26,479 bases of DNA from contig JAZROD010000003.1 of assembly GCA_045648505.1 (NCBI GenBank), forward strand, positions 1-26,479. Direction: 5' to 3'. Source of the stretch: RGIG8700 sp045648505. GTDB lineage: Bacteria > Bacillota > Clostridia > RGIG6154. Positions 15,827 through 23,250 of the stretch are shown here, piece by piece (position 1 is the stretch's first letter; every line of letters begins with the position of its first letter). The notes beneath the pieces were generated by a model, which saw nothing but the letters and a program-made list of their open reading frames with translations, did not search any database and was not told the origin of the DNA. The translations under genes were made by a program, and so were the position numbers.

Positions 15827-15985
15827 ATGGAAAACAGAAACAACAATCAGAACAAAAATAATCAGAACAGCAACAATCAGAACAACAACAGTCAGAACAA
15901 CAATCAGAACAAAAACAATCAGCAGAGCAACAACAAGAACGAAAATAAAAACAACAATAGAAACGAAAACAACAAACAGTTCTAA
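15827..15985 (+). CDS. 52-residue Asn/Gln-rich low-complexity miniprotein
   Basis: ATG 15827 follows an AAGGAGAT site by 7 bases, a strong initiation signal. The product consists almost wholly of Asn (29 of 52), Gln (8), Lys, Ser, Glu and Arg, in short runs such as NNNQNKNNQ and NNNRNENNKQF. It has no hydrophobic segment. A composition this extreme suggests disorder or prion-like assembly; no family function can be assigned. A longer overlapping frame on the minus strand is only the Val/Ile-rich shadow of the repeated AAC codons. The stop codon overlaps the left arm of the 299-bp inverted-repeat element. Confidence 0.72.
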   Translation: MENRNNNQNKNNQNSNNQNNNSQNNNQNKNNQQSNNKNENKNNNRNENNKQF

Positions 15986-16282
15986 AAAAATAACAGAGCA
16001 TAAGAGAAGTGTCCTTAGGGACACTTTCTTTGTTATAAAGTAAAATATACCAACCGTAGCGGTTGGTATATTTTAGTGATATTCTCGCTTTTGCTCGAGC
16101 GATATTTTTGTTTTACAAAAACGATATTACTTCGTAGCGATATGATATTAATTAACTCCCGAAGGGAATATCTCTGTGCAAAGCACAATATCGCATCGCA
16201 GATATATCGCTAATTTCGTTAGAAATTAATATCGCTGCCGAGTGTCCTTAAGAACACTCGGCATATGCTCTGTTATTTTTTT
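15984..16282. repeat. 299-bp element with perfect 19-bp terminal inverted repeats and many hairpins
   Basis: The left end (15984-16002: A7 then TAACAGAGCATA) is exactly repeated inverted at the right end (16264-16282: TATGCTCTGTTA then T7). Just inside lie two similar hairpins, AAGTGTCC/GGACACTT (16007-16026) and TGCCGAGTGT/ACACTCGGCA (16236-16263). A perfect 15-bp hairpin follows (16041-16075, arm ending CCAACC). The rest is a mosaic of small hairpins (TGTGC/GCACA, TCCC/GGGA, TAATTTC/GAAATTA) separated by AATATCGC-like words. It overlaps the stop codons of the Asn-rich gene on the left and hydF on the right. No coding frame is credible inside. It could be a MITE inserted in a terminator or one large terminator or RNA structure. 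Confidence 0.8.
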
Positions 16283-17441
16283 ACAATAGTTCATCGGGGA
16301 GAGTTTTATCTAAAATACCATTTAAGTGGGCGAGAAGAACGCCATAGTTTGTAAATGGAATGTTTTGTTCCTTTGCAGTTCTCATTCTGTAATTTATTTC
16401 ACGGTTGTTAAGCATACATCCGCCACAATGAATAATAAGCTTATATTTACTTAAATCATCTTCAAAAGAATGCCCCTGTGTAAACTCAAAAGTTATGTTT
16501 TTACCTGTTTTCTTTTTTAATAGAGCAGGGATTTTAACTGTGCCTATATCGTTGCATTGTCTGTGATGGGTGCAACCCTCGGAAATTAAAACATAGTCAC
16601 CGTTGTTGAGAGTTTCTATTGCTTTAACTCCTTCAACTGCAGTTTTCAGCCAACCTCTTTTTCGTGCAAGAAGAATTGAAAAGGAGGTGAGGGGAATACT
16701 GTCCGGAACTTGTTTTGAAACATTTGCAAAAGCCTGGCTGTCGGTTATAACAAATCTTGGTTTTTTATTTAAAAGTTTAAGTGTTTCTTCAACTTCGTTG
16801 TCCTGCACAACAATGGCTTTTGCGTGAACATCAAGCACTTCTCTTAAAACCTGTTGCTGTGGAAGAATAAGACGCCCTTTTGGTGCGGATTCATCTATAG
16901 GGCAAACAAGCATAACAACATCTTCTTTGCTTAAAAGGTCGCATATAATAGGAAGTTCATCATCTGCTTTGATTTTTTCGCCCATAAGCTTTTTGAGTTC
17001 TTCCAGACCATCTCCGTTTTTTGCGCTTACATATATAAAATCATCTCTTTTGTCTGTAAGGTCGGACTTGTTCATAACTATGAGTGATGGAATGTTTTTT
17101 TCATTAAGAAGGTTAATGAAATTTTCATCTTCTTTTGTAAGCCCTTCGCTTGCATCTGCAGTTAAAAGCACAAAATCGCATCTGTTCAATGCTTTTAAAG
17201 CTTGTTTAACTCGCATTTCGCCAAGTTCTCCAATATCATCAAGCCCCGGCGTGTCTATTAAAACAACAGGACCTAAAGGCAAAAGTTCCATAGCTTTAAA
17301 AACAGGGTCGGTGGTTGTTCCTTTCACATCCGAAACAACTGCAAGCTCCTGATTTGTAAGAGCATTTATAAGGGAAGATTTACCTGCATTTCTTTTGCCG
17401 TAAATACCTATGTGAATTCTGTTTAAATTTGGAGTATTCAT
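16281..17441 (-). CDS. hydF: [FeFe]-hydrogenase maturation GTPase HydF
   Basis: A 386-residue scaffold and carrier protein on which the 2Fe subcluster of the H-cluster is assembled and then transferred to hydrogenase. The GTPase domain has GKRNAGKSSLINAL (P-loop), a switch Thr region KGTTTDP, DTPGLDD (G3) and NKSD (G4). The C-terminal cluster-binding domain has CTHHRQC and HCGGC, matching the CxH...HCxxC ligand set. Its ATG overlaps the hydG stop by one base (TAATG). It is the last gene of hydE-hydG-hydF, and its stop lies in the inverted repeat of the flanking element. Confidence 0.96.
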   Translation of the reverse strand: MNTPNLNRIHIGIYGKRNAGKSSLINALTNQELAVVSDVKGTTTDPVFKAMELLPLGPVVLIDTPGLDDIGELGEMRVKQALKALNRCDFVLLTADASEGLTKEDENFINLLNEKNIPSLIVMNKSDLTDKRDDFIYVSAKNGDGLEELKKLMGEKIKADDELPIICDLLSKEDVVMLVCPIDESAPKGRLILPQQQVLREVLDVHAKAIVVQDNEVEETLKLLNKKPRFVITDSQAFANVSKQVPDSIPLTSFSILLARKRGWLKTAVEGVKAIETLNNGDYVLISEGCTHHRQCNDIGTVKIPALLKKKTGKNITFEFTQGHSFEDDLSKYKLIIHCGGCMLNNREINYRMRTAKEQNIPFTNYGVLLAHLNGILDKTLPDELL

Positions 17442-18859
17442 TAAAATCTGAAATCTCTCTTTCCGTTTTTAATAGCTTCAAGGTTGTCTTTGGCAATTGC
17501 TTTTACCTTGTCGCTTGAAACTTTTTCAATTTCCTTTTCTATTAAGGAGTAGCCAACCTTTTTTGTTTCTTCTGAAGCATAGTCTTCTAAATATTCCATC
17601 AATGTCATAAGTGCATTAGGGTGGCAACAGTTACTTATCTGTCCGCTTTTTAAAAGGGACATAAATCTGTCACCTGTTCGGCCTTCTCTGTAACAAGCGG
17701 TGCAGAATGATGGAATGAATTCCATATCCATAAGCCATTTTACAACCTCGTCAAGTGTTCTGTTGTCGCTTATTTCAAACTGTTCGCTATGCTCACAGTA
17801 ATCATCTTCTGCATAACCGCCAACACTTGTTTTAGAACCACCGCTGATTTGTGAAACACCAAGGTGAAGAACTTTCTTTCTGCATTCTTCACTTTCTCTT
17901 GTTGAAATAATCATACCTGTGTATGGAACAGCAATTCTTATACAAGCCACAAGCTTTGCAAAGGTTTCATCGTTGATACCGTCTTTAAAGTCTTCTGCAT
18001 TAACATCTTCTGCAGAACGAATTCTTGGTACGCTGATTGTGTGAGGACCAACACCGAAAGTTGCTTCTAAATGTTCAGCGTGCATTAAAAGACCTGCAAA
18101 TTCATAGCGGTAAAGGGAAAGTCCGAATAAAACACCAAGGCCAACATCGTCAATTCCGCCCTCCATAGCTCTGTCCATAGCTTCTGTATGGTATGCATAA
18201 TTGTGTTTTGGGCCTGTTGGGTGGAGATTTTCGTAGTTATCTTTATGATATGTTTCCTGGAAAAGAATGTATGTGCCGATTCCTGCATCTTTGAGTTTTT
18301 TGTAGTTTTCAACAGTTGTAGCCGCAATATTTACATTTACTCTTCTGATTGCACCGTTTTTGTGCTTGATATCATAAATTGTTTTAATGCTTTCAAGTAC
18401 ATATTCAATAGGATTGTTAACAGGGTCTTCACCAAGTTCAATTGCTAAGCGTTTATGACCCATATCCTGAAGTGCTATAACTTCCTGTCTGATTTCTTCC
18501 TGAGTAAGCTTTCTTCTTGGAATTGTTTTGTTCTTTAAGTGATAAGGGCAGTAAACACAACCGTTTACACAATAATTTGAAAGGTAAAGTGGAGCGAACA
18601 TAACAATTCTGTTACCATAAAACTCCTGCTTGATTTCTGCCGCAAGCTTATAAATTTCTTCGTTGATTTCTTCATCATCACAGGCAAGAAGAACAGATGC
18701 TTCTCTGTGGGAAAGACCCTGTCTTAATTTCGCCTTTTCTACGATTTCTTTAAGAAGTTCTTTATTGTCTTTGTTTTCATCTGCATATTTAAGAGTGTCA
18801 AGAATTTCGCTGTGGTCAATAAATTCTTCTGCTTTTTTTGATTTAGGATTGTATGCCAT
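17441..18859 (-). CDS. hydG: [FeFe]-hydrogenase H-cluster radical SAM maturase HydG (tyrosine lyase)
   Basis: A 472-residue radical SAM enzyme that cleaves tyrosine to p-cresol and an Fe-CO/CN synthon for the H-cluster. The SAM cluster motif CVNGCVYC lies at about residues 97-104 (CxxxCxxC). The C-terminal auxiliary cluster motif CX2CX22C is intact (CTAC...NCC), followed by HPNALMT. I chose ATG 18859, preceded by AAAGGAG, over the in-frame extension upstream. Its first 17 bases overlap the 3' end of hydE, so the ribosome site sits inside hydE. No hydrogenase structural gene is in this window. Confidence 0.97.
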   Translation of the reverse strand: MAYNPKSKKAEEFIDHSEILDTLKYADENKDNKELLKEIVEKAKLRQGLSHREASVLLACDDEEINEEIYKLAAEIKQEFYGNRIVMFAPLYLSNYCVNGCVYCPYHLKNKTIPRRKLTQEEIRQEVIALQDMGHKRLAIELGEDPVNNPIEYVLESIKTIYDIKHKNGAIRRVNVNIAATTVENYKKLKDAGIGTYILFQETYHKDNYENLHPTGPKHNYAYHTEAMDRAMEGGIDDVGLGVLFGLSLYRYEFAGLLMHAEHLEATFGVGPHTISVPRIRSAEDVNAEDFKDGINDETFAKLVACIRIAVPYTGMIISTRESEECRKKVLHLGVSQISGGSKTSVGGYAEDDYCEHSEQFEISDNRTLDEVVKWLMDMEFIPSFCTACYREGRTGDRFMSLLKSGQISNCCHPNALMTLMEYLEDYASEETKKVGYSLIEKEIEKVSSDKVKAIAKDNLEAIKNGKRDFRF

Positions 18860-19880
18860 TTTTATAATCTCCTTTGTCGACTGCAATAGTGCAACCGGTT
18901 ATTTCTATTTGTTTTTTTAATTTTTCAAGATTTTCCGCCGCCTCGCAACCTGTGGCAAGCTTGTTGTCATATAAATTGTATTTGCTTCTTGCATCTTCAG
19001 GGGAAAGGTTTGGCATTATAACATTTGCACCTGCCATTATTCCTTTTTCTCTGCCGTTCTTTGAAAGGCTTCCAAGAGCCGTTGTTGCAGGAAGAAGCAC
19101 ATTTGGAAGCATAAGCCTTATAACAGAAAGTAAAAACAAAGTTTTTTCAACGCTTCCGTTTTCAAAGTCTTTAAAGGTTGTATCTTTGTGTGAAATAAAA
19201 GGACCAATGCCAACCATGTGAGGATTTAAATCCTTTAAAAAGATAAGGTCTTTTGCGATTATATCATCGCTCTGATAGGGTGAGCCAACCATAAACCCTG
19301 CACCAACCTGAAAACCAATGTCCTTTAAATCATAAAGACATCTTTTCCTGTTTTCAAGAGTAAGCTTTTCAGGGTGCAACTTTTGGTAATGCGCGTTATC
19401 TGCAGTTTCGTGTCTTAAAAGATATCTGTCTGCACCTGCATCAAAGAGCTTTTTATAGCTTTCCTTTGATTTTTCTCCAAGTGAAAGGGTAACCGCACAA
19501 TCGGGATACTTTTCTTTAATTGAAGAAACAATATCACAGACAATATCATCTGTGAAATGATTGTCCTCACCGCCCTGAAGAACAAAGGTCTTAAAACCTA
19601 AAGAGTTTCCGGTTTCACAACAGGAAAGAATCTGCTCTTTTGTAAGACGATATCTTTCGGCATTTTTGTTCGAGCATCTTATACCGCAGTAGTAACAATC
19701 ATTTTTGCAGTAGCTTGAAATTTCTATAAGACCTCTAATGAAAATCCTTTTGCCGTAAACTTCATTTCTTAAAGCCTCTGCTTCAGCACGAATCTTTTCG
19801 CAAAAATTCTTGTCTTCATAATTTTTCAGAAGCTCTTTAAAATCATATTCAGTTTTTAAACTGTTAATGTAGTTTCTCAT
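18843..19880 (-). CDS. hydE: [FeFe]-hydrogenase H-cluster radical SAM maturase HydE
   Basis: A 345-residue radical SAM protein needed to build the 2Fe subcluster. The cluster motif CKNDCYYCGIRC has Cys at about 58, 62 and 65. RYRLTKEQI, TFVLQGGED, LLRHETAD and GFMVGSPYQ are typical HydE segments. The family is usually ~345-360 residues, which supports the ATG at 19880. That ATG has no ribosome site: an intrinsic terminator ends a few bases upstream. The reading frame stays open through the hairpin, so a longer form starting at an upstream TTG cannot be excluded. It heads the hydE-hydG-hydF operon and is divergent from the GH31 gene. Confidence 0.95.
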   Translation of the reverse strand: MRNYINSLKTEYDFKELLKNYEDKNFCEKIRAEAEALRNEVYGKRIFIRGLIEISSYCKNDCYYCGIRCSNKNAERYRLTKEQILSCCETGNSLGFKTFVLQGGEDNHFTDDIVCDIVSSIKEKYPDCAVTLSLGEKSKESYKKLFDAGADRYLLRHETADNAHYQKLHPEKLTLENRKRCLYDLKDIGFQVGAGFMVGSPYQSDDIIAKDLIFLKDLNPHMVGIGPFISHKDTTFKDFENGSVEKTLFLLSVIRLMLPNVLLPATTALGSLSKNGREKGIMAGANVIMPNLSPEDARSKYNLYDNKLATGCEAAENLEKLKKQIEITGCTIAVDKGDYKNGIQS

Positions 19881-20006
19881 AATAAAAAATGCGCCCAAAA
19901 GGGCGCAAAAACTCCGTATAATTTTTGCACCTTTTGTTTCAGTAAACTTTAACATCAGGTATAAACTTGTGTGATTTGCCAACAGAACGCATCTTGAAGA
20001 CTCATC
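19881..20006 (-). promoter_or_regulatory. hyd operon leader with terminator and competing antiterminator
   Basis: The leader is about 125 bases. Near its 3' end a terminator hairpin (GCGCCC/GGGCGC, 19891-19906) competes with an alternative 10-bp pairing of GGTGCAAAAA (19922-19931) with TTTTTGCGCC (19902-19911), which has one G-U pair. Forming the second uses the 5' arm of the first, so they are mutually exclusive. The upstream ~70 bases (19932-20005) would be the sensor. I recognise no known riboswitch consensus there. Confidence 0.6.
19884..19906 (-). terminator. Intrinsic terminator immediately upstream of hydE ATG
   Basis: On the minus strand GCGCCC-TTTT-GGGCGC is followed by ATTTTTT and then ATTATG. 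All six stem pairs are G-C. The run of T ends 3 bases before the start codon. Confidence 0.85.
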
Positions 20007-20012
20007 TGAAAT

Positions 20013-20041
20013 ATTATAACATATTACTTGAGAAAAAGCAA
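20013..20041 (-). promoter_or_regulatory. Sigma-A promoter of the hyd operon
   Basis: On the minus strand TTGCTT (20041-20036), 17-bp spacer, TATAAT (20018-20013) with a TGT extension. Transcription would start near 20004-20008. Confidence 0.83.
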
Positions 20042-20052
20042 CTCTCTGTTGC

Positions 20053-20082
20053 TTGACAAATATTGTTCATAATGATATCATT
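20053..20082 (+). promoter_or_regulatory. Promoter and palindromic operator candidate for the GH31 gene
   Basis: TTGACA (20053-20058), 17-bp spacer, TATCAT (20076-20081). A perfect 12-bp palindrome AATGATATCATT (20071-20082) covers the -10, placing a likely repressor site over it. The -35 elements of this promoter and of the divergent hyd promoter are only 11 bases apart. Confidence 0.7.
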
Positions 20083-20103
20083 TTTTGAAAATGGGGTGTA
20101 CTT

Positions 20104-21741
20104 ATGACAGATATAATTAAAATAGCGGAAAATGAATATTGGTGGGGAATGGCAGTCTCTCTAGGAGTACATATGCCCTTTTCAAAAGATACAGAAATTA
20201 CCATAAATTTAAGCGAAAAAAATGTAAATAATCAGATGATGCCGTTGCTTGTTTCTTCAAAAGGAAGATATATATGGAGTGAAAATCCCTTTTGTGCAAC
20301 ATTTAAAGACGGGAATATCATTTTAAGCGGTGAAGAAATCATAGTTGATGAAAGCGGAAAAAATCTTAAAGAAGCATATTTGAATGCAAGCAGAAATCAT
20401 TTCCCTTTTGATAATGCAGAGCTTCCTTATGAATTTTTTGAAACTGCACAGTATAACGGCTGGATGCAGTTTACATATAATCCAACACAGGAAAAGGTCC
20501 TTGAGTATGCCCACGGCATTGTGGATAACGGATTTGAGCCGGGAATACTTATAATTGACGAAGGATGGCATCAGCCTTACGGAACATGGGATTTTGACAG
20601 AATTAAGTTCCCACAGCCTGAAAAAATGGTGGAAGAGCTTCATAGCCTTGGTTTTAAAGTTATGCTATGGGTTTGTCCTTTTGTCAGAAATGACGGAGAG
20701 CAGTATGTTAAAAGTATGCACTACGGTGCAGAATTCGGTGAAAGTAAAATAAGCACAGATTTGTATTTAAGAACAGATGAGCCTCCGTGGAATTCGCCTG
20801 CTGTTATTCAGTGGTGGAACGGCTACAGTGCAATACTTGATTTTACAAATGAAGCAGATAAACAGTTCCTTAAAGTTCAGCTTGATGCTTTGATGGAAAA
20901 CTATAAAATAGACGGTTTTAAGTTTGACGGAGGTTCCTGGTACCATTACAGTAACCTTTGTTGTAAAAACGGTCCTGTTCTTGAAGAAGAAAAGAAATAT
21001 TTAAGAAATATAGCCTGGAACGATTTTGGAAGAGCCTATAAGTATCACGAATATAAAGATTCTTATAAATGCGGTGGAAAATGCTCCATATCAAGACTTG
21101 CAGACAGAGCACATTCCTGGGATAAATACGGACTTAACACTATTATACCAAACACAATCGCACAAGGTCTTGCAGGACATCCTTTTGTTTGCCCCGATAT
21201 GATTGGCGGTGGGGAATGGAGTATGTTTTTAAGAGAAGGCTTTGTGTTTGATGAAGAGTTGTTTGTTCGTATGGCACAGGCTTCAACATATTTACCGATG
21301 ATGCAGTTTTCTTTAGCCCCCTGGCAGTATCTTAATAAAGAAAATCTTTCATACTGTCTTGCTGCGGCAAAGAAGCACAAAGAAATTGCTCCTGAAATAA
21401 TAAAACTTGTCAACGAATCAAGAAAAAGCGGAGAACCAATCATAAGAGCAATGGCTTATGAATTCCCCGAAGAAAATTATGAAACAGTTAAAGATTATTT
21501 TATGTTTGGCAAAAACACTTTGGTTGCACCTGTTGTTAAAAAAGGTCATACAACCAAAACAGTAAGACTCCCAAAAGATTACAACTGGGAATACATAGAT
21601 GGAAAGGTATATAAAGGCGGAACAGTCGTAACAGTAGACGCCCCAATCTCAACCCTTCCCGTATTCACAAAAAAAGAACTCTTGTTTTTACAAGAGTTCT
21701 TTTCTATTATTTATCAAGTGGCTTCATTGTGGGGATTTTAG
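20104..21741 (+). CDS. GH31 family alpha-glycosidase with anomalous C-terminal tail
   Basis: A 545-residue glycoside hydrolase of family 31 (alpha-glucosidase/alpha-xylosidase type). The short N-terminal beta domain is followed by the barrel: GILIIDEGWHQPYGTWDFD, VMLWVCPFVR, the nucleophile region GFKFDGGS (Asp about residue 275) and the acid/base region CPDMIGGGEW (Asp about 365). A beta-sandwich ends near TLPVFTKK (about 524). No signal peptide is seen, so it probably acts in the cytoplasm on short alpha-linked sugars; the specific linkage is not readable. A GGGGTG site precedes the ATG. The last ~21 residues (from ELLFLQEFF on) are encoded by a strong terminator hairpin and the sequence beyond it, where mobile DNA begins, so the native end is probably lost. 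Confidence 0.87.
   Translation: MTDIIKIAENEYWWGMAVSLGVHMPFSKDTEITINLSEKNVNNQMMPLLVSSKGRYIWSENPFCATFKDGNIILSGEEIIVDESGKNLKEAYLNASRNHFPFDNAELPYEFFETAQYNGWMQFTYNPTQEKVLEYAHGIVDNGFEPGILIIDEGWHQPYGTWDFDRIKFPQPEKMVEELHSLGFKVMLWVCPFVRNDGEQYVKSMHYGAEFGESKISTDLYLRTDEPPWNSPAVIQWWNGYSAILDFTNEADKQFLKVQLDALMENYKIDGFKFDGGSWYHYSNLCCKNGPVLEEEKKYLRNIAWNDFGRAYKYHEYKDSYKCGGKCSISRLADRAHSWDKYGLNTIIPNTIAQGLAGHPFVCPDMIGGGEWSMFLREGFVFDEELFVRMAQASTYLPMMQFSLAPWQYLNKENLSYCLAAAKKHKEIAPEIIKLVNESRKSGEPIIRAMAYEFPEENYETVKDYFMFGKNTLVAPVVKKGHTTKTVRLPKDYNWEYIDGKVYKGGTVVTVDAPISTLPVFTKKELLFLQEFFSIIYQVASLWGF
21672..21704. terminator. Strong bidirectional terminator inside the GH31 reading frame
   Basis: A perfect 14-bp stem, AAAAGAACTCTTGT (21672-21685) with its complement (21690-21703), has loop TTTT and A- and T-rich edges. 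It precedes the in-frame stop (21739-21741) by 35 bases. Confidence 0.85.
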
Positions 21742-21750
21742 TCCCAATAA

Positions 21751-21882
21751 TTACATAACTCATTATAACTCTACATAAGCCTTTATGTCAAGGGTTTTTC
21801 AAATTTTGATTTTTACATAACCCTACATATCTCTACATACACCATAGGAGAATTGGCGTCAAAATTGGTGTCAGTGGTGTCG
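21751..21882. repeat. Integrase-side direct repeats, candidate att/arm sites
   Basis: Between GH31 and int lie three copies of YCTACATA (21770-21777, 21822-21829, 21832-21839) and two of TTACATAAC (21751-21759, 21813-21821). There are also three variants of TTGGTGTCA (TTGGCGTCA at 21853, TTGGTGTCA at 21865, GTGGTGTCG at 21874). The last motif recurs inverted in front of int (TGACACCAA, 23192-23200). Such sets flank Tn916-type integrase genes as arm-binding repeats. I cannot fix the exact element end. Confidence 0.55.
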
Positions 21883-21892
21883 TAACACTCTA

Positions 21893-23119
21893 TTACAACG
21901 CCATCTTGACATCCAAAGCACTAAATTCATTCTGCTTAAGGTCTTTTGTGACGTCTGCGTAGATGTCCATCGTAGTCTTAAAATCACTATGACCTAATAC
22001 ATCCTGAATTACCTTGACGTTTACGCCTTCTTCGCACAAGCGCGTAGTAAAAGTATGTCTTAGTGAATGGCAACTGAATGGTGGCAAAAGCACGGGATTA
22101 TCATCCGTCGCCTTTAATAATACCGCATCGTTGCAATCCCTGATAATCCTTCTGATAGCCTTGTTCAATGTTCCTTGATGTTGAGTGTTGCCGAAACGAT
22201 TGATGAAAATGAAGTTAGTGTAACCATCAACCTTTGCACTACACGATATCCCGACTTCTTCCTGATACGCCTTCTCCATAAGAAAAGCTTCTTTAACTGA
22301 TGCCAACATAGGTATAGTACGAAAACTTGCTGGAGTTTTTGTTGAGTTAATCGCAAAGGAACAACCGTTGTTGTCACCTTTATTATAATATACCAAGGTG
22401 TGAGTAACATGTATCAGATTTTCCTTAAAGTCCAAATCGCACCAACGGAGGCCTGTTATTTCCCCAACTCGCATTCCGCTGCCTAACATAACGGCAAAAA
22501 CAGGATACCAATGCTTATACTTGGCATTTGTTTTCAAAAAGCGTATGAACAGTTCCTGTTCCGGAACTGTCAACGCTTTTCTTTTTGTCACCTGAAAATT
22601 GTGTGATTTCTTTAACTCTTTCAGCATCTCATCCGTCGGGTTCTGACGAATGTAATTGTCATCAACTGCAAGTGCAAAAACCTGATGCAGTATGTTATGT
22701 ACTGTATCTATGGTTGAAATTTGCAATATCTTCTCATCTGCCAGCGTATTATAGAACTTCTTGACATCTGACTTTTTTACATTTGAAACTCTTAACTTAC
22801 CAAAACTGTTCCTAACAAAATTATTATACATATACTTATAATTTTGAAAGGTATTATCTTTTAACCCCCTCTTTAATTCACACCAGAGTTCGAACATGTC
22901 ATTAACTGTTGTATGCTGCTTGTCTGTACGAATGCCGTCAAACTGGTCAACAGTTAGTTCCATTTCCTTACGTCTCAACTCATCAAGTGTTTTTGCATAA
23001 ATGTAATGCCTTTTCCCATCACGAGTGCACCAACGAAAAGAGTATCTACCATCACTACGGTAAGATTCACCTGTTCTTAATGTTACTCTATTTTTATCTA
23101 ATCTTCTCTTACCTGCCAT
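21893..23119 (-). CDS. int: Tn916-type tyrosine integrase
   Basis: A 408-residue site-specific recombinase, close in length to Tn916 Int. The N-terminal arm-binding domain (LRTGESYRSDGRYSFRW...HYIYAKTLDELRRKE) is the Tn916 type. A SAM-like core-binding domain (TVNDMFELWCEL...) follows. The catalytic domain has SGMRVGEITGLRW (Arg I), HSLRHTFTTRL (His-x-x-Arg), LGHSDFKTTMDIY (His, then the nucleophile Tyr). All catalytic residues are present, so it looks functional. It moves an integrative element together with the excisionase encoded just upstream. It lies at the element's edge, pointing at the GH31 gene. AGAAAGGACG is the ribosome site. Confidence 0.94.
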   Translation of the reverse strand: MAGKRRLDKNRVTLRTGESYRSDGRYSFRWCTRDGKRHYIYAKTLDELRRKEMELTVDQFDGIRTDKQHTTVNDMFELWCELKRGLKDNTFQNYKYMYNNFVRNSFGKLRVSNVKKSDVKKFYNTLADEKILQISTIDTVHNILHQVFALAVDDNYIRQNPTDEMLKELKKSHNFQVTKRKALTVPEQELFIRFLKTNAKYKHWYPVFAVMLGSGMRVGEITGLRWCDLDFKENLIHVTHTLVYYNKGDNNGCSFAINSTKTPASFRTIPMLASVKEAFLMEKAYQEEVGISCSAKVDGYTNFIFINRFGNTQHQGTLNKAIRRIIRDCNDAVLLKATDDNPVLLPPFSCHSLRHTFTTRLCEEGVNVKVIQDVLGHSDFKTTMDIYADVTKDLKQNEFSALDVKMAL

Positions 23120-23151
23120 AATTTTTCGTCCTTTCTAACTAAAATTTTGCA

Positions 23152-23221
23152 GAAAAAAGGCACCTAACAACGATGTCACATTATATCGCGTTGACACCAA
23201 ATATGCAAGGCGCCTTTTCTC
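23152..23221 (-). promoter_or_regulatory. int promoter nested in the loop of a potential terminator
   Basis: On the minus strand, TTGCAT (23208-23203), 17-bp spacer and TATAAT (23185-23180) form a good promoter. It sits between the arms of a 13-bp stem (23221-23209 with 23164-23152, a few G-U pairs), whose 3' arm is GGTGCC followed by six T. A smaller inverted pair CAAC..GAT/ATC.GTTG lies inside. A transcript arriving from xis contains both arms; one starting at the internal promoter lacks the 5' arm. Confidence 0.6.
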
Positions 23222-23250
23222 CGAATTCCAATACATTATTTATAAATCTG

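Noticed and set aside
15539..16024. 161-codon Val/Ile/Phe-rich frame on the minus strand
   Set aside because: It is the complement of the Asn-rich gene and the end of the phosphoglycerol transferase gene; no ribosome site and extreme composition caused by AAC/AAT codons read backwards.
16076..16236. CRISPR-like array
   Set aside because: The repeated AATATCGC-type words are short, irregularly spaced and hairpin-forming; there are no constant repeats with spacers and no cas genes.
19940..20006. Leader peptide (16 codons with Cys-Trp) in the hyd leader
   Set aside because: The ATG is almost at the predicted transcript start, no ribosome site, and no run of one regulatory codon.
19936..20012. 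A closing stem ATTTCAG/CTGAAAC as riboswitch P1 in the hyd leader
   Set aside because: Its 5' arm lies mostly upstream of the predicted transcript start, so it would not be in the RNA.
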